From Ponticoccus alexandrii (lineage in GTDB: Bacteria > Pseudomonadota > Alphaproteobacteria > Rhodobacterales > Rhodobacteraceae): DNA of 64,000 nt. Position numbers and translations under genes: made by a program. Where the stretch lies: NCBI RefSeq assembly GCF_016806125.1, contig NZ_CP047166.1:1426001-1490000 (forward strand). The letters run 5' to 3'. Positions 8,517 through 16,359 of this stretch are shown here, in pieces; positions within the stretch are counted from its first letter, which is position 1; each line of letters opens with the position of its first letter. A model generated the notes under the pieces. It was not told the DNA's origin. It did not search any database and saw nothing but the letters and a program-made list of their open reading frames with translations.

Positions 8517-9812
8517 GTGTCGCGCGTCTGCCACGCCCCCCGCTGCCGAGAGGCTCTGCTCGCTCTCGCCGTGATCTGCCTGTCCGCCCCCGTGTCCGCC
8601 CGCGTCTTCGAGACGGTCGAGGTGCGCGGCGCCGAGTTCATCCCCGAAGAAGACATCCGCATGACCTGCAGCGCCATGCCCGGCGTCGACTACGCGGATT
8701 ACGAACTGGGGGCGATCGAGGATTGCCTGATGTCGACCGGGGTTTTCGAGGCCGTCAGCCTGTACCCCGAGGGCGGAGCGCTGGTCATCGACGTGGCCGA
8801 GATCGACAACCGCCCGGGCCGGATCGAGGCGGCGGTGTCCTACGTGTCCGACGCCGGCGTGGTTGGCGAGTTGTCCTTCGAACAGTACAACCTGTTCCCT
8901 GGCACCTATGGCGCACTCAATCTGTCGTTCAATTCCGAGGTGAAGGCGCTGGAGGCGCATCTTTACCGCGCCGACGCTTTTTCCGAGACACTGGATTTCG
9001 GCATCGACCTCGTCGCGCGCGAGGCGCATCTCGACGACACAAATTACTCTGAGCGGGGCGTCCGGGCAGAGCCCTACCTTGCCTGGACCCCGGACGAACA
9101 CGCGCGGCTGGAACTGGGGCTGGGGTGGCGCAGCTACCGTATGTACGACGTCGACAGCGCGGCCAGCGCCCTGCTTCTGCGCGAGGAAACCGGCGAGATA
9201 TCGGCACCGTACCTGCGCATGTCGGCGGTCTATTCCGGCGGCGGCGAAGAGGCGGCAGGCGCGCTGGAATACGGGCTGCGGCTGGATCACTACCTGTGGA
9301 ACATCGGCACCGGAGAGGCGCTGTCTGACAGCCGTCTGGAGGCCAGCATGACGCAGCCCTTCGGTGGGTCCTACCGGCTGCTTGGTACGGTGCGCGCGGG
9401 CAGCGTGACCGGATTGAACGGCAATGACACCCGCGCCGTCGACCGCTTCTTTCCGGGCGCCGATACCTTCCGCGGTTTTGCGCCACGCGGGATCGGTCCG
9501 CTGGACGGCGACGACCGTCTGGGCGGCAACAGCTATCTCGTCGCCTCGGTCGAGGTGCAGCGCGACATCGGCAAGCTGCTGTCGCTGCCGATGCAGGCGG
9601 GGCTGTTTGTCGAGGCGGGCAGCGCGTGGGGGCTGGACGACACGCTGAACGGTGCCATCGACGACGATTGGCACACGCGGGCCAGTGCAGGACTGTCGCT
9701 GTCCTTCGAGGTGGCCAACACGCCGGTGTCGCTGTATGTCGCGACACCGTTGCGTGAAAAGTCGGGCGACAAGACGCAGGCCATCGGCCTCAGCTTCACG
9801 ACCCGTTTCTAA
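8517..9812 (+). CDS. Omp85-superfamily outer-membrane protein with a single POTRA
   Basis: 431 residues from a GTG start preceded by a GAAGGA ribosome site 6 bases upstream. A signal peptide ends near ARVFET. Residues about 29 to 105 form one POTRA-like domain (VEVRGAEFIPEEDI, then a helix-rich segment and VIDVAEIDNRPG). The remainder has alternating strand patterns of a 16-strand barrel, and the C terminus GLSFTTRF ends in Phe as expected for BAM substrates. It is shorter than BamA or TamA and closest in layout to TpsB/ShlB-type transporters or BamA-like surface antigens. It follows the T1SS genes by 45 bp, so it may help place or anchor their substrates. It overlaps the convergent glycosyltransferase by 17 bp at the 3' ends. 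Confidence 0.75.
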   Translation: MSRVCHAPRCREALLALAVICLSAPVSARVFETVEVRGAEFIPEEDIRMTCSAMPGVDYADYELGAIEDCLMSTGVFEAVSLYPEGGALVIDVAEIDNRPGRIEAAVSYVSDAGVVGELSFEQYNLFPGTYGALNLSFNSEVKALEAHLYRADAFSETLDFGIDLVAREAHLDDTNYSERGVRAEPYLAWTPDEHARLELGLGWRSYRMYDVDSAASALLLREETGEISAPYLRMSAVYSGGGEEAAGALEYGLRLDHYLWNIGTGEALSDSRLEASMTQPFGGSYRLLGTVRAGSVTGLNGNDTRAVDRFFPGADTFRGFAPRGIGPLDGDDRLGGNSYLVASVEVQRDIGKLLSLPMQAGLFVEAGSAWGLDDTLNGAIDDDWHTRASAGLSLSFEVANTPVSLYVATPLREKSGDKTQAIGLSFTTRF

Positions 9813-11037
9813 GCCGCGCCTGCCGCCGGTCCATGGCGAGGCGGAACAGGTTCAGATAACGCGGCGCGACGGCCTGAAGGCTGTAGAGCAGCCGCGCCCT
9901 GGCGCAGGCGGCTTGCCCGTAGCGCAGGCGCCGTTCGGGGTCCTGCGCCAGGGCGGTGATCTCGTCGATCCAGGCTTCGTCATCGTCGGGCAGGAGGCGC
10001 CCGTTCACGTCGTCCTGGATCAGTTCGGCGGGGTAGCCCCGGTCCGGCGCCAGAACGCAGCCGCCGCGCCCGAGGATTTCGACCAGACCCCAGTTCGCGA
10101 CGCCGAAGCGCAGCGGATAGAGGAAGATGTCGATGCCGGAGAGTTTCTCGACGAAGGCCTCGTAGGGCAGTTTGCCCGGAAACGCGATCACCTCTGCGGC
10201 GCGCGGATAGACCTTCAGCAGGTGGTCGCGGAAGCTGGCGACCGCGCCGTCGTATTTGCGCTGAACCCACTGCTGTTCGTACCCGTAGGTGCTGCCCTCG
10301 CTGCCGCCAAGGGCCACGAAGTTCGCCTTCAGCCCGCGTTCCACCAGCTTGTCCACCAGCCGCACATAGGTGTCGAAGCCCTTGGCATTCGAGAGGTCGC
10401 GCGCGGACAAGCCGATGGTCAGCGGCCCGGGGTCTTCTTTGGGGTCGGGCATCTTGGTGTCTTCGAAGGAAAAGCCCTCAAGCTGCACTTCGATGTTGGA
10501 TTGCAAGGGTTCGGGGAACAGGGATTTAGCGTGATGGCTGGGACAGATCACCAGATCGCTGCGCAACGCCTGATGAAAGTTCAGCATTTCGGTGTTGCGG
10601 TCGACCATGCGTTGCGACTGGTCCGGCGGGTAGGCGGGGTCCCAGCCATGCGCCCGGAAGCTGGGAAACTCGATATAGCTGACGATGGCCGCGTCGATCT
10701 CGTCATAGAGAAAATGCGGCGCGCCCCAGAGCGAATGGCTGACCACCACATCGATCTTCTTGTGGTTCTGGAATTGCTGAAGGGCCGACAGCAGGCCCCT
10801 GCCGATATGGGCAGAGCGCTCCAGCTTGGCAGTGTAGTAGTACCGCTGTTCGCCGGTCACCGGACCATCGGGTCGGAAACCGAGGATGTGCTTGCCCCGA
10901 TGCGCGTTCCTGGCCTGATGGCCGGGCGTGGTCAGGAAGTAGGTTTCCGCCAGACCCGCCGCGCGCAAATAGTCGCAAAGCCCGCCGAACTGGCCGGGAT
11001 AGACGGCCCCCGCAAAGACGATCACTGGTTTGGCCAT
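9796..11037 (-). CDS. Family 4-type glycosyltransferase
   Basis: 413 residues. The N-terminal half begins VIVFAGAVYPGQFGGL, a Rossmann strand and glycine loop for the acceptor side. The C-terminal half carries the GT4-type E-x7-E region (GVANWGLVEILGRGG) near residue 315 and a SARDLSNAKGFDTYV segment typical of retaining GT-B enzymes. No signal peptide or membrane helix is visible. A GGAGAG site precedes the ATG. Set between the secretion genes and the regulators, it could glycosylate a surface polymer or the repeat proteins themselves, but the acceptor cannot be told from sequence. The 3' end overlaps the Omp85-like gene by 17 bases. Confidence 0.8.
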   Translation of the reverse strand: MAKPVIVFAGAVYPGQFGGLCDYLRAAGLAETYFLTTPGHQARNAHRGKHILGFRPDGPVTGEQRYYYTAKLERSAHIGRGLLSALQQFQNHKKIDVVVSHSLWGAPHFLYDEIDAAIVSYIEFPSFRAHGWDPAYPPDQSQRMVDRNTEMLNFHQALRSDLVICPSHHAKSLFPEPLQSNIEVQLEGFSFEDTKMPDPKEDPGPLTIGLSARDLSNAKGFDTYVRLVDKLVERGLKANFVALGGSEGSTYGYEQQWVQRKYDGAVASFRDHLLKVYPRAAEVIAFPGKLPYEAFVEKLSGIDIFLYPLRFGVANWGLVEILGRGGCVLAPDRGYPAELIQDDVNGRLLPDDDEAWIDEITALAQDPERRLRYGQAACARARLLYSLQAVAPRYLNLFRLAMDRRQARLRNGS

Positions 11038-11161
11038 GGCCCGCTCTCCGCATTCAATCCATCGAAGGGGCGCGCCGGGCGCCCGTTCTGCCGGTCTACG
11101 ACAGATCGGGCGTGAATTACATACTTTCGGCGGTGAATTCTCGCCTTACGGCGGGGCGGGA

Positions 11162-11800
11162 TCAGATCAGGTTCATTTCCCGCGCGGCAATCACCGCCTG
11201 CGTGCGGTTGCTCGCTCCCAGCTTGGTGCAGACCGACTTCACATGCATCTTGACCGTCGCTTCCTTGAGGCCGAGCGCATTGCCGATGTTGCGGTTCGAC
11301 TTGCCCTCGGACAGTTCCGCCAGAACGTCCATCTCGCGCTCGGACAGCGGCACGGTTCCCATGTCGCGGGGCATGACGCGCTTGCATTCGATCAGCTCGA
11401 CCGGGATGTAGCGTTCGCCCGCCGCCATGAAGCGCACCTCGTTGTAGAAGCTGCGCAGCGAGGTCGTCTTCAGCACGAAGCCCGCGCCGCCCATGTCCAG
11501 AACCTCGGGCACAAGATGGGCTGGCGGGTTGCTGGTCAGCAGGGCGACGGGCTTGCCGTCATTGCGCTCGATAGCCTTGCGCAGGCCTGCGGTACCGTCC
11601 ATGCCGGGCATGTTCAGGTCAACGAGTACGAGGTCGAAGGCACCTTCACGGTCGATGATATCGAGGGCGGAATCCAGATCCGGGGCCGTCGTGGCCGTCA
11701 CGTCGGGCACGCCCGAAATGAACTGTTGGAACATTTCCAAGACCATCGCGTGATCGTCTGCGATCAGGATCCTGATCGGGGTGACTTCTTCTGATACCAT
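11162..11800 (-). CDS. NarL/LuxR-type response regulator
   Basis: 212 residues. The receiver domain occupies about residues 8 to 125, with the acidic pair in IADDH, the phosphoacceptor Asp in LVDLNMPGMDG and the conserved Lys in FVLKTT. The C-terminal LuxR helix-turn-helix runs from about 145 to 205 (LSEREMDVLAELSEGKSNR, then ATVKMHVKSVCTKLG). It should bind DNA when phosphorylated. The hybrid kinase 150 bp upstream on the same strand is the likely partner. Adhesin genes on both sides are plausible targets. Confidence 0.92.
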   Translation of the reverse strand: MVSEEVTPIRILIADDHAMVLEMFQQFISGVPDVTATTAPDLDSALDIIDREGAFDLVLVDLNMPGMDGTAGLRKAIERNDGKPVALLTSNPPAHLVPEVLDMGGAGFVLKTTSLRSFYNEVRFMAAGERYIPVELIECKRVMPRDMGTVPLSEREMDVLAELSEGKSNRNIGNALGLKEATVKMHVKSVCTKLGASNRTQAVIAAREMNLI

Positions 11801-11950
11801 TCTTTTACCTTTGCACTAAGCAGCATCCAGCCTGCCGAATCCGTCCACTGCGGGAGGATAGCATGCCGGATGCTCAAACATTCGTCACGTAAGTAGAATG
11901 AAATTGGCGAAGTCACGTTATTCCGGGCGGGACACCGGCAGAACCTTGCG

Positions 11951-13984
11951 TCAACCGGAGACCGAATCCGCGCCAAGGGCGGCAATCGCCTTCGCGGTGC
12001 GGGTCAGGGCGTCGGTCACGTGCGCTATATCGGCTGACAGATCGGTTTTGCCAGCTTTCACCGAATCTTCCAGCGCGCGCATGCTGCTGTCAAGCTTGGC
12101 CAGCCCGGTCAGCCCGCAGGCCCCGGTGGCGGCATGCAGCATGCAATCCGTCTGGTCGGTGACTCCATGGGCCTTCAGGCTGACCAGCGCAGCGCTTGCC
12201 TCTGCCAGGGCGCGCGACATGTATTGCCGCGCGCCGTCTGCTCCAAGCCCGGCGACCAGTTCCGTTACCACGGAGTCGCTGAGGACCGCGTCCGGCGCCT
12301 GGCGCGGCGGTCTGCCCCCCCTTTTCCGCGTGGCAGCGCGCGGGGTGCGGAAGTCCGAATCGAGCGCGTCGCGGATCGCATGGCAGAGGGGATGGGGACG
12401 GATCGGCTTTTCCAGAACGCTCTGCATCCCGGCCTTCAGGCAGGCAGCGCGGATACTGTCCTCGATATGGGCCGTCAGGCCGACGATGCGCGGGGCAGGG
12501 GTGATGGCACCCGAGGCAATGCCCGCACCGATCCGCTGCGCCAGTTCGACCCCGCTCATCTGCGGCAGCGTCACGTCGGACAGCACAAGGTCGAAGCGCG
12601 TGTCTGCGCGATGTTCAAGAAGCGCCAGCGCCCCGGCGCCGCTGCTTGCCACCTGGACCTCTGCGCCGGCGGCCCGCAACACATGGCGGAGCCAAGCCTG
12701 GCTGGCGGGGCTGTCCTCGACCACCAGAAGAGAGGCCCCCTTCAGCAGACCGTCGATCTCTTGCGGGGCCGCTTGTTCAAAGGTGGTGTTGGCAAGGTCC
12801 GCAGCGGGAAGAGAGAAGATCGCGCGCAGGATGGTGCCGACGACCGCCCCGGCCCCGGCGCCGATCGGGGCGCCGTCCACACCGCGATCCAGTATTTGCA
12901 GATGTCCGCCAAGCTGCGTGAGCGCATGGGCCAGCACATTCATGCCCCCGGAAGGGCGTTCCCGTGCGGGGGGCAGGGCGGTTATCATGCCGCCTGCTTG
13001 TCCCAGTGCCTGCGTCAGCCGGTCTTTCTGCGGCCGGGGCAGGCCGCCGCCCATGTCCCGGACCTCCAGCATGATCTGCAACCGCGGGTTTTCGTCAGAG
13101 AGGTCTTCGATGTCGACACCCAGACGGGCGGTGGTCAGAATGACCTCGATCGCCTCGCCGCCGTGCTTCACCGCATTGTCGACCATGTTCTGGGACAGCG
13201 CGCGGACGAAGCGCACCGGGCCGGTCACGCAGGTCTCGGCCTCGGGGGGCAGGCTCAGCGACAGGGCGGCGCCGCGCTGGTCGGCAATGGGGCGGATGAC
13301 TTCGATCATCTGCCGCAGTTCCTGCGCGATCAAGAAAGTCTCGTCGGGGCGCGCCGCCGCGCCGCTTTTCTCTCCGCGGATCACCGCGAGGACGTTGCTG
13401 ATGTGATCCAGCGACAATTCCGCGGCCCGTTTCAGGCGGTCCAGCCCCTCTTCGTTGTGCTCCTTGTTCAGCACCAGCGTTTCCGCGCTTGCCAGCAGCG
13501 ATTGAATCGGCGTTCTGAGGTCGTGCGTGACACGCAGCAGGGTCGCGGCCCGCGCGCGGTTGCGCAGCCACAGCGCTTCGCCGTCGGTTTCGGAGAGCCG
13601 GAGATAAAAACCTGACGCCGGACCAAGCGGCAGCAGGACGAGTTCGCCTTCCAGCGAGAGGTCGCCGATGGTGATCGCGACGGGGGCGCTACCGGCGCGT
13701 TTGGCGACCGTGCAGCGTTCGGTCCAGTTCATGTGATCCCGCAGTGTGCGTTCGACGCCAAGCCGCTTGGCCGGGCCGTTGGCCAGCAGGACTTCGCCCG
13801 CTTCATTGGCCAGCAGAACGGCTCTGCGGTCCGAGGCAATCAGGCGCGCCAGCATCTGGATCATGGGGCGATAGGACGCGTTGGTTGCCTCCGGGGGCAA
13901 CGGGCCTGCCTGATCCGAGACCGGGGAAGCGCCGGCCGGGATCGCATTGCCCGAGACCGCATCACCTTTGTCTGTTGTGCTCAA
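11951..13984 (-). CDS. Hybrid histidine kinase with receiver and Hpt-like domains
   Basis: 677 residues from a TTG start at 13984 with a strong GGAGGAG site five bases upstream; a longer in-frame ATG at 14119 adds 45 basic residues, lacks that support and would overlap the promoter region of the divergent adhesin. Domains: a PAS-like sensor about 40-135; HisKA with His154 in RVTHDLRTPI; HATPase with N box NMVDNAVKH and G1 RDMGGGLP; a receiver with VVEDS and phosphoacceptor Asp470; then a C-terminal helical region with His617 in LHAATGACGLTGL, resembling a phosphotransfer (Hpt) domain. No transmembrane helix is seen, so it is probably cytosolic. Likely partners are the LuxR regulator at 11162 and possibly the receiver protein at 19667. 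Confidence 0.9.
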   Translation of the reverse strand: MSTTDKGDAVSGNAIPAGASPVSDQAGPLPPEATNASYRPMIQMLARLIASDRRAVLLANEAGEVLLANGPAKRLGVERTLRDHMNWTERCTVAKRAGSAPVAITIGDLSLEGELVLLPLGPASGFYLRLSETDGEALWLRNRARAATLLRVTHDLRTPIQSLLASAETLVLNKEHNEEGLDRLKRAAELSLDHISNVLAVIRGEKSGAAARPDETFLIAQELRQMIEVIRPIADQRGAALSLSLPPEAETCVTGPVRFVRALSQNMVDNAVKHGGEAIEVILTTARLGVDIEDLSDENPRLQIMLEVRDMGGGLPRPQKDRLTQALGQAGGMITALPPARERPSGGMNVLAHALTQLGGHLQILDRGVDGAPIGAGAGAVVGTILRAIFSLPAADLANTTFEQAAPQEIDGLLKGASLLVVEDSPASQAWLRHVLRAAGAEVQVASSGAGALALLEHRADTRFDLVLSDVTLPQMSGVELAQRIGAGIASGAITPAPRIVGLTAHIEDSIRAACLKAGMQSVLEKPIRPHPLCHAIRDALDSDFRTPRAATRKRGGRPPRQAPDAVLSDSVVTELVAGLGADGARQYMSRALAEASAALVSLKAHGVTDQTDCMLHAATGACGLTGLAKLDSSMRALEDSVKAGKTDLSADIAHVTDALTRTAKAIAALGADSVSG

Positions 13985-14123
13985 GCCTGCTCCTCCGCGC
14001 CTGCTGAAGGGGGCGCGCAGCGGTGGTGACGCGCCTTTACGGGCCGCCGGACCCTGCGGCCACCTCAATCGGGTAGCGTCGAAAGGACGCCATGTACAGG
14101 GAAATATCTGCAAGGACATACGA

Positions 14124-14151
14124 TTGACACATTGCCATCCGATAGTATGCT
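14124..14151 (+). promoter_or_regulatory. Sigma70-type promoter for the adhesin gene at 14227
   Basis: TTGACA at 14124-14129 and TATGCT at 14146-14151 are separated by 16 bp, close to the housekeeping consensus. They lie 75 bp before the ATG and point at the adhesin. This is one of the few AT-richer stretches in the region. Confidence 0.6.
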
Positions 14152-14226
14152 CAAATACATACGAAAGATGATTTACGCGACGGGCCCGGACTGTCGCCAG
14201 AGCTCAGCTGAACAGGAAACGATACG

Positions 14227-16140
14227 ATGGCAAATACTGTACTTGCGGCCGGACCGGCGCAGGCTGTCACTCTCCCGGTCAACGCGGGAGACGTCTCACG
14301 CTATCTGCGGGCGGGCCAGGACCTGGTTGTCGAGACGGCCTCTGGCGATACGATTCGCGTGACGGGCTTCTACGCCCCGGCAGAGGGCGGCGATGTTCAC
14401 CGGCTGCTGTTCGCGGATGGTGCATACACCGGCGTCTCGGGTGTAGATGGACCCGAAGAGGACGAAGCTGCCGGTCTTGGTTTTGCCATACCGGACGACG
14501 CGGTCGCGGGGATTGGCGCTGCGCTTGCCGGGCTCGGCCTTGCGGCCTCGACCGGGACGGGATCCGACGATGACGGTGATCCAACCGACGGCACCGATCC
14601 GACCGATGGCACCGATCCGACCGACGGTACGGACCCGACCGACGGCACCGATCCGACCGACGGCACCGACCCGACCGACGGCACCGACCCGACCGACGGC
14701 ACCGACCCGACCGACGGCACCGACCCGACCGACGGCACCGACCCGACCGACGGCACCGACCCGACCGACGGCACCGATCCGACTGACGGCACCGACCCGA
14801 CCGACGGCACCGATCCGACTGACGGCACCGACCCGACTGACGGCACCGACCCGACTGACGGTACCGACCCGACCGACGGCACCGATCCGACCGACGGCAC
14901 CGATCCGACCGATGGTACCGATCCGACCGACGGCACCGATCCGACCGACAGCACCGATCCGACCGACAGCACCGATCCGACCGACAGCACCGATCCGACC
15001 GATGGTACCGATTCGACAGACGGCACCGCCGGTTTGCTCGACCCAATACTCGCCGATGATGGTCTGCTGGGCCCGGTGACCGGCAACGACGGCCTTCTGG
15101 GTGACGTCACCGGCTCTGATGGCCTGCTTGGCGACATCGTTGGTGACGATGGATTGCTGGGCGATGTGACCGGGTCCGACGGCCTTTTGGGCGACCTGCT
15201 TGGCACTGGCCTACTGGGCGACGGTGGCGGCGGCGGCCTGCTGGACGGAGTTCTGGAGCCGGTGAGCGGCCTCACGGACGCGGTGACGGGACTCGTCGGC
15301 GGTGAAGGCGGCCTGCTCGATCCAGTGCTTTCCGATGATGGGCTGCTTGGGCCGGTGACCGGCAACAATGGCCTGTTGGGAGACGTCACGGGTTCCGATG
15401 GCCTGCTTGGCAGCCTCCTTGGCAATGGCGGCCTGTTGGGCGACGTGACCGGCTCGGATGGCCTGTTGGGTGACCTGCTTGGCACTGGCCTGCTGGGTGA
15501 CGGCGGCGACGGCGGCCTGCTGGAAGAGGTGCTGGAGCCGGTGGACGGCCTCACGGATGCGGTGACGGACCTTGTGGGCGGCGATGGCGGCCTGCTCGAC
15601 CCCGTCGTGGCGGACGACGGGCTGCTTGGGCCGGTGACTGGCAACGAGGGCCTTCTGGGCGACGTCACAGGCTCTGACGGCCTGCTTGGCGAGGTTGTCG
15701 GCGACGAGGGTCTGCTGGGTGATGTGACCGGGTCGGATGGCCTCGCAGGCGACCTGCTTGGCACTGGCCTGCTGGGTGACGGCGGCGACGGCGGCCTGCT
15801 GGACGAGGTGCTGGAGCCGGTGGACGGCCTCACGGATGCGGTGACGGATCTTGTGGGCGGCGATGGCGGTCTGCTCGATCCCGTCGTGGCGGACGACGGA
15901 CTGCTTGGGCCGGTGACCGGCAACGATGGCCTTCTGGGCGACGTCACGGGCTCCGACGGCCTGCTTGGCGAGGTTGTCGGCGACGAGGGTCTGCTGGGCG
16001 ATGTGACCGGATCGGAAGGCCTCGCGGGTGACTTGCTTGGCACTGGCCTGTTGGGTGACGGCGGCGACGGCGGCCTGCTGGGCTCGCTTCTGCCAGACGA
16101 CCTTCTGGGCGGCCTCGTTCAGTCCGACGATCAGGCCTGA
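14227..16140 (+). CDS. BapA-prefix adhesin with hexapeptide and 93-residue repeats
   Basis: 637 residues. The N-terminal prefix (about 1-110) aligns with those at 3019 and 16360: VNAGDVSRYLRAGQDLVVE, then IRVTGFY and LLFADGA. A small Gly/Ala hydrophobic patch follows. Twenty-five copies of DPTDGT (a few DPTDST) come next, then almost four copies of a 93-residue unit built from DGLLGDVTGS-like elements. The C terminus is short and acidic (LLGGLVQSDDQA). There is no signal peptide, consistent with C-terminal-signal T1SS export (inference). An AGGAAA ribosome site and a good promoter precede the ATG. A strong hairpin follows the stop. The Asp-rich repeats could bind calcium, but no canonical RTX nonapeptide is present. 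Confidence 0.88.
   Translation: MANTVLAAGPAQAVTLPVNAGDVSRYLRAGQDLVVETASGDTIRVTGFYAPAEGGDVHRLLFADGAYTGVSGVDGPEEDEAAGLGFAIPDDAVAGIGAALAGLGLAASTGTGSDDDGDPTDGTDPTDGTDPTDGTDPTDGTDPTDGTDPTDGTDPTDGTDPTDGTDPTDGTDPTDGTDPTDGTDPTDGTDPTDGTDPTDGTDPTDGTDPTDGTDPTDGTDPTDGTDPTDGTDPTDGTDPTDSTDPTDSTDPTDSTDPTDGTDSTDGTAGLLDPILADDGLLGPVTGNDGLLGDVTGSDGLLGDIVGDDGLLGDVTGSDGLLGDLLGTGLLGDGGGGGLLDGVLEPVSGLTDAVTGLVGGEGGLLDPVLSDDGLLGPVTGNNGLLGDVTGSDGLLGSLLGNGGLLGDVTGSDGLLGDLLGTGLLGDGGDGGLLEEVLEPVDGLTDAVTDLVGGDGGLLDPVVADDGLLGPVTGNEGLLGDVTGSDGLLGEVVGDEGLLGDVTGSDGLAGDLLGTGLLGDGGDGGLLDEVLEPVDGLTDAVTDLVGGDGGLLDPVVADDGLLGPVTGNDGLLGDVTGSDGLLGEVVGDEGLLGDVTGSEGLAGDLLGTGLLGDGGDGGLLGSLLPDDLLGGLVQSDDQA
14578..15027 (+). repeat. 18-bp tandem array, 25 copies (DPTDGT hexapeptide)
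   Basis: The 450-base tract is exactly 25 copies of an 18-bp unit. Variation is almost confined to third positions (GAT/GAC, ACC/ACT, GGC/GGT) plus a short run of Gly-to-Ser changes near 14948-15000. Confidence 0.97.
15037..16137 (+). repeat. 279-bp tandem repeat, four copies (last one shortened)
   Basis: Units begin at 15037, 15316, 15595 and 15874, exactly 279 bases (93 residues) apart. The last two are nearly identical. The final copy loses its end where the gene terminates. Each unit contains several 11-residue GDVTGSDGLLG-like sub-repeats. Confidence 0.93.
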
Positions 16141-16149
16141 CGGGTCTTC

Positions 16150-16184
16150 TCTCCCGGGCGCCCTCGATCCGGGCGCCCGGGAGA
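16150..16184 (+). terminator. Very stable hairpin after the adhesin gene at 14227
   Basis: A perfect 14-bp GC-rich stem (16150-16163 with 16171-16184) and a 7-base loop lie ten bases after the stop. There is no U-run on either side, so it may act as a transcript-stabilising stem as well as a terminator. Confidence 0.7.
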
Positions 16185-16269
16185 ATGCGACCTCTCTTGC
16201 CACGCCAGCCATCCGATGCGGGGGCCGGGCGAAGAAAAAGCGGTGAGCGCTCTCGTAAAGGTTGACGAT

Positions 16270-16319
16270 ACATACTTTAGAGTGTTCAGTGAAAACTAAA
16301 GACGGTTGGTAAACTTTAG
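16270..16319 (+). promoter_or_regulatory. Repeated CTTTAG/CTAAAG boxes upstream of the largest adhesin
   Basis: CTTTAG at 16275-16280, its inverse CTAAAG at 16296-16301 and CTTTAG again at 16314-16319 lie in an AT-rich leader 41-85 bp before the ATG at 16360. A TTGACG box sits at 16262. This could be a multi-site operator, for example for the LuxR regulator; no family consensus supports that by eye. Confidence 0.35.
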
Positions 16320-16359
16320 CATGGGCGCTGCTGCGCCTTTTGGGACAGAGGAATGAACG

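Noticed and set aside
13985-14119. 45-residue N-terminal extension of the hybrid kinase
   Set aside because: The TTG at 13984 has a strong GGAGGAG site; the extension is Arg/Pro-rich and abuts the divergent promoter.
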